This document shows, piece by piece, positions 58,138-64,000 of a DNA stretch of 64,000 nt. A program made the translations under genes and the position numbers. The notes beneath the pieces were generated by a model. The model was given only the letters and a program-made list of their open reading frames with translations, did no database searches and was not told where the DNA came from. This DNA is from Bacteroidota bacterium (lineage in GTDB: Bacteria; Bacteroidota; Bacteroidia; Chitinophagales; JADIYW01). Numbering within the stretch: the first letter of the stretch is position 1; every line of letters starts with the position of its first letter. The stretch lies in assembly GCA_016705125.1 (NCBI GenBank), contig JADIYW010000009.1, positions 28,449 to 92,448 on the forward strand, in the 5' to 3' direction.

Positions 58138-58850
58138 ATTTTAAAATTCAAAAAATTAATCTGTGCACAAGCTACAATTCCTGCCGTTTCAACCCTTAGC
58201 CTTGAGTCGCCGAGCACCACCGATTCAAACCCTTCTATTATAGCTTTATCAATTTCGTCATCCGTAAAATCACCTTCTGGCCCAACCAAAAATAATGCAT
58301 TATGACCGCTTTTATAAGTTGAATTCAAACTTTTTCGCAGTTTATTTTCCACACAATGCCCCATTGCCTTAAAGGTAAAAGAAGCTAAATCAATTTCCTC
58401 AAAAAAATCCTTAAAAGATATTAAAGGGTGTAAAATTGGTAAAAAAAGATTCCCCGATTGCTTTGTAGCATTTAAAATAATCTTATCTAATCTTTCTATA
58501 TTTATTGCTTTTCGTTCACTGCGCTTTGTCAAAATTGGATATATATTGCAAATTCCAATTTCTGTTGCCTTCTCCAAAAAATATTCAAATCTATCTATAT
58601 TTTTTGTAGGGCAAATCGCAATAGAACAAAGTGGAGCGATGGATTCTTTTCTCAAGATATTCGTCAAACGAATTTGGGTTTTCTTTTTATTTAATTGTTG
58701 AACAATTCCTTCCCATTCCGTTCCCAGTCCATCAATAATTTTAACAATATCTCCTTCATTTAGCCTCAAAACCTGACTTAGGTGCTTTGATTCTGATTCA
58801 TCCAAAAGGGCAATATCATTAATTATTTCTCGACAATAAAAAGTATGCAT
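58134..58850 (-). CDS. rsmE: 16S rRNA m3U1498 methyltransferase (RsmE)
   Basis: From ATG 58850 (MHTFYCREI) about 238 residues. PUA-like N-domain (ESKHLSQVLRLNEGDIVKIIDG) and SPOUT-fold domain (AICPTKNIDRFEYFLEKATEIG, LFLVGPEGDFTDDEID, VLGDSRLRVETAGIVA, forming the knot). It methylates U1498 of 16S rRNA. A longer start at 58895 adds residues unlike the family. Confidence 0.94.
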   Translation of the reverse strand: MHTFYCREIINDIALLDESESKHLSQVLRLNEGDIVKIIDGLGTEWEGIVQQLNKKKTQIRLTNILRKESIAPLCSIAICPTKNIDRFEYFLEKATEIGICNIYPILTKRSERKAINIERLDKIILNATKQSGNLFLPILHPLISFKDFFEEIDLASFTFKAMGHCVENKLRKSLNSTYKSGHNALFLVGPEGDFTDDEIDKAIIEGFESVVLGDSRLRVETAGIVACAQINFLNFKI

Positions 58851-58855
58851 TGACA

Positions 58856-58863
58856 CAAATATA
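58856..58863 (-). promoter_or_regulatory. -7 box of rsmE close to its start codon
   Basis: The minus strand reads TATATTTG, a perfect TAnnTTTG, ending 5 bases before the ATG at 58850. It also supports the shorter rsmE start. Confidence 0.45.
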
Positions 58864-59131
58864 GTAATACCAAACATAACTACAAAATAGTCCATTCTAC
58901 TCGTTCTTTTTCACCAATTAATCTTCAAAAAAAACTTAGCTATCTAATTGATATACGTCGATTTTTTTGCTTCGCCAGTTCGAGCAAAGCTCTCTGGTCA
59001 TATTGGCAAAAAATAAAGTCGCATCTAAGGACCATTTCATAAAAGCGTTTGGTAAAAAAGAAATTATATTGAAAAACAAATTTGGATTTATTATAATCTT
59101 TGACATTACAATGAAAAACTATATAAAAAAA

Positions 59132-59151
59132 GCTCAAAATTAATTTTGAGC
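59132..59151 (-). terminator. Terminator of the CrtC/lipocalin-like gene
   Basis: GCTCAAAATTAATTTTGAGC is a perfect inverted repeat; on the minus strand it is followed directly by a run of seven T. It ends transcription of the gene at 59183-60862. The rest of the 59 kb spacer (58896-59182) holds no convincing gene. Confidence 0.75.
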
Positions 59152-59182
59152 CCTTTAAATAAGAAAAGTAAAATATCTTAAT

Positions 59183-60862
59183 TTATCTTGCTATCACGAT
59201 TGTTCTATTCTCTATTTTAGATTTTTTGTCAACCTGGATATTATACAAACCAATTGGCAATTCTTTTAAATTTATTAGATTGCTAATTTGATTGCACTCT
59301 TTAGTGAACACAATATTGCCCTTTACATCAGAAATGGACACAATGAATGGTTCGTTATCATTCATTAAAATATTCACAAAATCAGCTGTTGGATTTGGAA
59401 AAATCTGTGAAATAATTGGTCTGATAGATTTTTCTTCTTTTTCACTTTGGGAAATTTTATTTCCTTGTAAAGTCGAAATTGATTCTGAATAGGGACTTCC
59501 AGATAAAATCGAGTTTGAATCATAGCTTGAAACTGAATAGTAATATTCTTTATTTATATCTTCAGGAAAATCATTAAAGCTAGTTTCGGTAGTTGAACCA
59601 ATATATTTCCAATAGCCAGAATCAGAAGTCGACCTATACACCCTATAGCCAGCTAAAGGATAGGTTCCAGAAGCGCTTGATGACCAATTGATTGTATTAA
59701 AATTACTTGAGGTTGTTATTGCTAGATTCTCTGGCACTGCAGGGCAGACAGTCAATTCATTAAAATGAGTAACTAATTCTGCAAATCCAAGTCCTTCCAC
59801 GTTTTGATTTCCAATAGTACCTTTAATTTTAGTACTTCCTTCCCAAAACTTAAATAATAAAACATCTATTACTTGGTTTTGTATATCAGGTGTAACATAA
59901 AGATTAACTCCTTTTAAGGGGTCAATATATCGCCATCCTTGAGAATAACAAGATTTTGACACTGGGTCTTTCCAATAACCTGTCCTTTCGAGTATATATG
60001 TTGAGGATGTATCTTGTTTATTATCTGGAAATAAAGCAGTTACAAATTTAGTTCTTGGATCGTCCAATAGTTTATTATTTGTAAACAATTGTCCCAAATT
60101 AAACTCAGATGGTTGTTCAGGTTTTCCTAAAGTAATACCAGGGTTATCCATTTGAAAGCAAAACCATTCATATTGATTTTTTGGATTCAATCCCACAACA
60201 AATGGTCCCCATTGTCTATCAATCCAGCCAACGCCTGAAGTAATTGAATCTTTAATACCATCAAAAACGATATTTCCAGTTACCTTCATATTTGTATAAG
60301 AAAAATAGTAAGTTGCTTCTCCATTAGGTCCAATTTCTCCATAACCTGTGCCTCCCATTAATAAAGGTGGGCGTAATCCTTCTACTCTTATATCAAGCGT
60401 GTCCCTATTTTTAGGAGAAACTGCATGATATATATAACTATAGGGCTTTTGATCCTGTGAATAGGTAGAATATGAATAATCATCATAGACTTTTGGTTTA
60501 TATTTTACATCCCAAACTCCCACTTTTTGTGATGATACAAGCTGTTCGAAATTTACGTCGGTATGAAATACTTTTGTATCAGGATTGGAAATATTAAAAA
60601 TTCTTAGAGTGGCTGGCTTACGAAAATAGGTAAGCATAACATCATATTTTTTGTATTCTGGGGCCGCACCAACTAGGTGAAGATTAAGATACCACCATTC
60701 TGAAACAGTAGATAAATTATTATGCCTACCATCATCATAAGGAAATCTCACTTTTGCTCCTGCTGGTTTGTATGGATATTGAAAAGGGTCTTGGGCATTT
60801 AAATTAAAACATAAAATAATAGTTAGTAGAATTGCCAACGATTTAAAAACGCAAAATTTCAT
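59183..60862 (-). CDS. Secreted CrtC/lipocalin-like protein with fibronectin III and T9SS tail
   Basis: 559 residues with signal peptide (LAILLTIILCFNLNAQ). The core has VSEWWYLNLHLVG, YGEIGPNGEATYYFSYTNMK, SGVGWIDRQWGPFVVG and EWFCFQMDN, as in the CrtC (carotenoid hydratase)/AttH lipocalin-like family. An Fn3 domain (VPENLAITTSSNFNTINWSS, about 385-465) and a C-terminal T9SS sorting domain (ISQIFPNPTADFVNI) follow. The enzymatic role is not certain; many members act on lipids or have no known reaction. Confidence 0.78.
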   Translation of the reverse strand: MKFCVFKSLAILLTIILCFNLNAQDPFQYPYKPAGAKVRFPYDDGRHNNLSTVSEWWYLNLHLVGAAPEYKKYDVMLTYFRKPATLRIFNISNPDTKVFHTDVNFEQLVSSQKVGVWDVKYKPKVYDDYSYSTYSQDQKPYSYIYHAVSPKNRDTLDIRVEGLRPPLLMGGTGYGEIGPNGEATYYFSYTNMKVTGNIVFDGIKDSITSGVGWIDRQWGPFVVGLNPKNQYEWFCFQMDNPGITLGKPEQPSEFNLGQLFTNNKLLDDPRTKFVTALFPDNKQDTSSTYILERTGYWKDPVSKSCYSQGWRYIDPLKGVNLYVTPDIQNQVIDVLLFKFWEGSTKIKGTIGNQNVEGLGFAELVTHFNELTVCPAVPENLAITTSSNFNTINWSSSASGTYPLAGYRVYRSTSDSGYWKYIGSTTETSFNDFPEDINKEYYYSVSSYDSNSILSGSPYSESISTLQGNKISQSEKEEKSIRPIISQIFPNPTADFVNILMNDNEPFIVSISDVKGNIVFTKECNQISNLINLKELPIGLYNIQVDKKSKIENRTIVIAR

Positions 60863-61028
60863 GAGTTAGATTTTTTTATTATTCTTCAAAGGAATAAAAA
60901 ATAAGGGAGAAAAAAAATTAAAATTAACTTTTTTTCACAAATAATGATAATAATTTACCAATTCTTGGAATGAACAAAACTAAAAGGCATGGTCAATTTG
61001 AAAACAAAAAAATAAATCGTAAAAAAAC

Positions 61029-61060
61029 AAAAGGTTGCTAAATAAAACTAGCAACCTTTT
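61029..61060 (-). terminator. Terminator of the sphingomyelinase-like gene
   Basis: AAAAGGTTGCTA and TAGCAACCTTTT form a perfect 12-base stem with an 8-base loop (61029-61060), with T-rich sequence after it on the minus strand. It lies 20 bases after the stop at 61080. The spacer 60863-61028 shows nothing else. Confidence 0.85.
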
Positions 61061-61079
61061 TGTGTATTCAAACAAAATT

Positions 61080-63374
61080 CTAATTTTTTATGAATTTAGC
61101 GTTGTATAAGAATTTATCTTCCGAACTTATTGTAATAATATAAAATCCATTAGTCAAATCAAATACGTCTTTATACAATGCATTTGCTCCTTCCACTCCT
61201 TCAAAATTTTCAGTAGAGATTAGCTTTCCAGATACATCGTAAATAGAAAGTAAAATTGGAGCTTCTGCATCCAAATCAAATTCAATTGTCAATCTATTTG
61301 TAGTAGGGTTTGGATATAATTTCAGTGGACTAAGTTTTATAGCTTCAACTACATTATCACTTTCTTCTAACCTAAGAGCAGTATTAGAAATAGTAGCTAA
61401 AAGATTATAACACAAAGCGCTATTAGAACCACTAACATTATAAACCTTGGCATAATAAGTTGCAACTTTATTTGTATTATAGGTTACTTGTTCGCTTGTT
61501 GTTCCAGTATTGGCAGAAGTTTTCAATAAAGAACCACTGCTATTATAAAGTTGTAAATTGTAATTTGCTGGCAAATTTGTGAGATTCAATTTAATATTTT
61601 TTTGTGCAGTAGTATTTGTAAATTTAAACCAATCCACATCTGTTGATGTACCTATTTTAGCTGTTATGCCAGTATTTACTGGAATTGTTTTCGCTGTAGT
61701 TCTTGTTTCGTTTGCTTCATAGTTATCAGTACAAGTAACAACTGGCAAAGTTGCAAATTGCACAGAAGAAGACCATGCTCCAAACAATAATCCACCGCAA
61801 TTATTCTGAACTTGTACTTCATAAGCTGTTCCTGCTATAAGACCTGTTATAGCCAATGAATTAGTAGCTGAAGAAACAGTAATCCAAGTTGATCCTGAAG
61901 TTGGTTTATACCTTACATTATAGCCAATCGATCCAGAAATTGCTGTCCAACTTGTATTTGCGCTAGTTTGTGTAATACTAGTAACTTGCAAGCCGCTTGT
62001 AGCTGCACATGTAGGTATTGAACCAGCATAATCAAAGGTTCCTTTAATTCCATAATGGTCACTGATATCGAATTTTTTCCACATAGGGTCTACAATCGTT
62101 CTATAAGGCAATACTGAATTACTAGCATTCAAAGCCAAAAGATTTGATTTCATAGGCAATACATAATCCAAATATTCAGGGGCATCACTCGTACTTGACA
62201 AATATTTATTGGTAGCTGAATTCCACGAAGGATTTAAAGGATTGTCATAAGCAACTAATTGTGCATCAAAAAATGGAGTCCATAGGCTATCATATTCTCC
62301 CCATTTATTTGCAATTTTATCAATATTTAAATCACCACCAAACAAAACTGCTTGGTCGGCTGGAATAGACTTACTAGCAATAAAACTTTTAGCCTGTAGC
62401 AATTGTGATTTTCGTATATTTACATCTACTTGCTCATTAAAAGCATCCATATGAGTTCCAAATAAGTGATAAGGAACACCTAATTTATTGATCTTTGCAT
62501 ATTTAAAACCTTTATAAGCTAAGCAATCATCAGCATTACAGTTGTTTCCAAATAAGAATTGATCTTGAGCCTCAAGTGGCCATCTACTAACAATCAATAT
62601 ACCTCCATCTTGAACTGGGTCTAAAGCACTATGATTTGGTATATCAACCACAGTTGATTGATAAGGGTATTCAGTTGACAATTGAGAAAGCATGCTACTT
62701 CTTACATCATCATCAAACATTTCTTGGAAAATAATGGCATCATAATTATGCAACAAATCATCATAATAATCCTTTCTTACAGCTTGGTCATCAAAAAACA
62801 ATTCTGATGGTCGCATATATGCATTTTGGGAAAGAATATTTACCTTTCTAGGGTTTGTTAAATCACTTGAATTAATTGGGAATGGGTTGTTTTCTTGAAT
62901 AGTATATAAGATATCATCATAACCACCTGTAAAATAAAATGCGTATTTAATGGTCATAGACTTACCATTAAACGTAAAATCTTGACTATGAAAATTATTA
63001 TCAGAAAACCAAGCATTACTAAATCCAGGACCAGCAGCTGAGCAAGAAATTGAACTTCCAATTAAACTACCTACTAATTTTAATTTTAACTGAACAGTTT
63101 CGCTTGCAGAAGTAAGATTTACAGTATGATAAAAGGTTATTCCACTATGTACACCAGCATCTCTATTCGTCCATAAAACATTTGTATTCCTACTCCAAGC
63201 TGAAAGACTCCCAGCCATGCCCCACCATTCTGATGTTTCCATCGTATGTGATCCAGTTTGAGCACAAGAAACGGTAAATGGTAAGGAGGTATTATTTTGG
63301 AAATAAACGTATGTTTTTTGGCTGTAACCTATAATAGAAACCAACAAAAACAGAATTGTAAAAATCTTTTTCAT
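61080..63374 (-). CDS. Secreted sphingomyelinase-like phosphodiesterase with Fn3, PPC and T9SS domains
   Basis: 764 residues, signal peptide (IFTILFLLVSIIGYSQ). An N-terminal beta domain of about 165 residues is followed by an endonuclease/exonuclease/phosphatase fold: KVNILSQNAYM, IIFQEMFDDDVRS (catalytic Glu), GGILIVSRWP, FGTHMDAF, LFGGDLNID (Asp/Asn), and KKFDISDHYGIKGTF (Asp-His). This order fits bacterial sphingomyelinase C. Then Fn3 (AATSGLQVTSITQTSANTSW-type, about 455-540), a pre-peptidase C-like domain and a T9SS sorting end (LKLYPNPTTNRLTIEF). It probably cleaves a sphingolipid or phospholipid headgroup outside the cell. Confidence 0.85.
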   Translation of the reverse strand: MKKIFTILFLLVSIIGYSQKTYVYFQNNTSLPFTVSCAQTGSHTMETSEWWGMAGSLSAWSRNTNVLWTNRDAGVHSGITFYHTVNLTSASETVQLKLKLVGSLIGSSISCSAAGPGFSNAWFSDNNFHSQDFTFNGKSMTIKYAFYFTGGYDDILYTIQENNPFPINSSDLTNPRKVNILSQNAYMRPSELFFDDQAVRKDYYDDLLHNYDAIIFQEMFDDDVRSSMLSQLSTEYPYQSTVVDIPNHSALDPVQDGGILIVSRWPLEAQDQFLFGNNCNADDCLAYKGFKYAKINKLGVPYHLFGTHMDAFNEQVDVNIRKSQLLQAKSFIASKSIPADQAVLFGGDLNIDKIANKWGEYDSLWTPFFDAQLVAYDNPLNPSWNSATNKYLSSTSDAPEYLDYVLPMKSNLLALNASNSVLPYRTIVDPMWKKFDISDHYGIKGTFDYAGSIPTCAATSGLQVTSITQTSANTSWTAISGSIGYNVRYKPTSGSTWITVSSATNSLAITGLIAGTAYEVQVQNNCGGLLFGAWSSSVQFATLPVVTCTDNYEANETRTTAKTIPVNTGITAKIGTSTDVDWFKFTNTTAQKNIKLNLTNLPANYNLQLYNSSGSLLKTSANTGTTSEQVTYNTNKVATYYAKVYNVSGSNSALCYNLLATISNTALRLEESDNVVEAIKLSPLKLYPNPTTNRLTIEFDLDAEAPILLSIYDVSGKLISTENFEGVEGANALYKDVFDLTNGFYIITISSEDKFLYNAKFIKN

Positions 63375-63395
63375 AAATATTTAATTATTTAAGCA

Positions 63396-63403
63396 CAAAG
63401 ATA
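63396..63403 (-). promoter_or_regulatory. -7 box of the sphingomyelinase-like gene
   Basis: The minus strand reads TATCTTTG (TAnnTTTG), 21 bases before the ATG at 63374. No good -33 element was found. Confidence 0.45.
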
Positions 63404-63490
63404 ATAAAAAAAGTCTAATGCCTAATATTACATATAAAAAAAATAAATAAATAGATTGCATTATATCAACTTCCTATCCCCTTTAATATA

Positions 63491-63519
63491 TTAAGGAGCA
63501 AATATGATTTGCTCCTTAA
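63491..63519 (-). terminator. Hairpin after the partial repeat-protein gene
   Basis: TTAAGGAGCAAA pairs with TTTGCTCCTTAA around a 5-base loop (63491-63519), 28 bases after the stop of the minus-strand gene at 63548. The T-tract after it is weak, but the position fits a terminator. Confidence 0.65.
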
Positions 63520-63547
63520 CTCATTTTCATAATAAAAAGTCTAAACT

Positions 63548-64000
63548 TTAATTCTTTGTCACTTTTACCTTACCACAATCAGGTGTTACACAAGGTATTA
63601 CACAATTTGGTGCTACTCCACTTACCACCACATTATTGCAATTATTTACATCACTTACAGTAAAATTATAGCCCGTATTAACTGCTATTGGATTACTTGT
63701 AAATATATTGCCCGAAATAGAGCCTAAACCACCAGTCACGGTAAATGGTCCTGCTCCATTAATCTCAAAGCTAACCCAATAATTCAAACCACTCGTTGCA
63801 CAAGTTGTCGATATATTACTTACACTAACTGGTGAATATAAAGTTGTAATCGTTGTAACTGTACTATCACAACCATCTACTGTTGTCAAGTTTTGAACTA
63901 CTGTACCTGCTTGTGCTGGATCACATGTGGTTGCATTTAATGTAATATTATAACTTGGCAATAATGTCGTAATTGTTGTTACTGTACTATCACAACCATC
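63548..64000 (-). CDS. Partial secreted repeat protein, adhesin-like, cut by the window edge
   Basis: The frame stays open to the right edge, so only the C-terminal 150 or so residues are visible. They hold two copies of a Bacteroidota extracellular motif (TVDGCDSTVTTITTL, here at 63845-63900 and again at the edge) with PSYNITLNATTCDPAQAGTV between them. Then a PKD/Ig-like piece (ISTTCATSGLNYWVSFEING) and a short end (CVTPDCGKVKVTKN). Such repeats occur in large surface proteins. No T9SS domain is visible at this end. Confidence 0.7.
   Translation of the reverse strand, partial: DGCDSTVTTITTLLPSYNITLNATTCDPAQAGTVVQNLTTVDGCDSTVTTITTLYSPVSVSNISTTCATSGLNYWVSFEINGAGPFTVTGGLGSISGNIFTSNPIAVNTGYNFTVSDVNNCNNVVVSGVAPNCVIPCVTPDCGKVKVTKN

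Noticed and set aside
58940..59137. Minus-strand 65-residue frame between rsmE and the CrtC-like gene
   Set aside because: No promoter, no family pattern, and the frame has nothing but chance composition; the spacer also carries only a terminator.

Overview
The window is AT-rich DNA (roughly one third G+C by eye) from a member of the Bacteroidota. Three things point there: secreted proteins ending in type IX secretion (T9SS) sorting domains, promoter boxes of the TAnnTTTG type, and a typical Bacteroidota run of miaB, a sigma-54 regulator, lptE, a TPR-type protein and secG. I saw no rRNA, tRNA or CRISPR array inside the window.

Layout. (1) 0.5-14 kb, minus strand: one long type III-D-like CRISPR-cas operon. 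In transcription order it holds a CARF-nuclease effector, a 50-aa ORF, cas10 (GGDD intact, no HD domain), a Cas7-Csx10 fusion, a double Cas7, a 53-aa ORF, csx19, a TIGR03986-type RAMP, a small putative ring nuclease, a two-TM membrane protein, cas6, a wrecked reverse transcriptase-cas1 region, and cas2. The array should lie left of the window. (2) 14-19.2 kb, minus: an island for the cell envelope (DUF4407-like membrane protein, transglutaminase-like protein, small membrane proteins, FtsW/RodA-like SEDS protein, PBP transpeptidase). (3) 19.4-43.5 kb: mostly housekeeping genes (feoAB, desaturase, Fe-S oxidoreductase, miaB-lptE-secG, plsB-like/gpsA, ECF sigma factor, kdsA, rarA). (4) 43.8-54.5 kb: a second unusual island with a thermonuclease lipoprotein, several unknown membrane proteins, an SH3 protein, a large Hsp70/actin-like ATPase, a tubulin/FtsZ-like protein and a vWA lipoprotein. 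(5) 54.9-64 kb: pyrD, a Crp-type regulator, terC, a DUF4159 gene, rsmE and three large secreted proteins: a CrtC/lipocalin-like protein, a sphingomyelinase-like phosphodiesterase and a partial adhesin-like protein.

The most interesting material is the CRISPR signalling branch and the two envelope/cytoskeleton islands. In the CRISPR operon an HD-less cyclase Cas10 sits with a CARF nuclease whose frame breaks at an A9 run, and with a membrane protein whose two frames meet exactly at a TTTAAAA heptamer. The tubulin-like, Hsp70-like, vWA, SH3 and membrane proteins look like one machine, and the SEDS-PBP-transglutaminase island may be a second part of it.

A caution applies throughout. Single-base frameshifts, usually in A/T runs, are concentrated in the CRISPR adaptation genes and the 44-54.5 kb island, and are almost absent from housekeeping genes. 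This fits real decay or phase variation of accessory genes better than evenly spread sequencing error, but reads are needed to decide.
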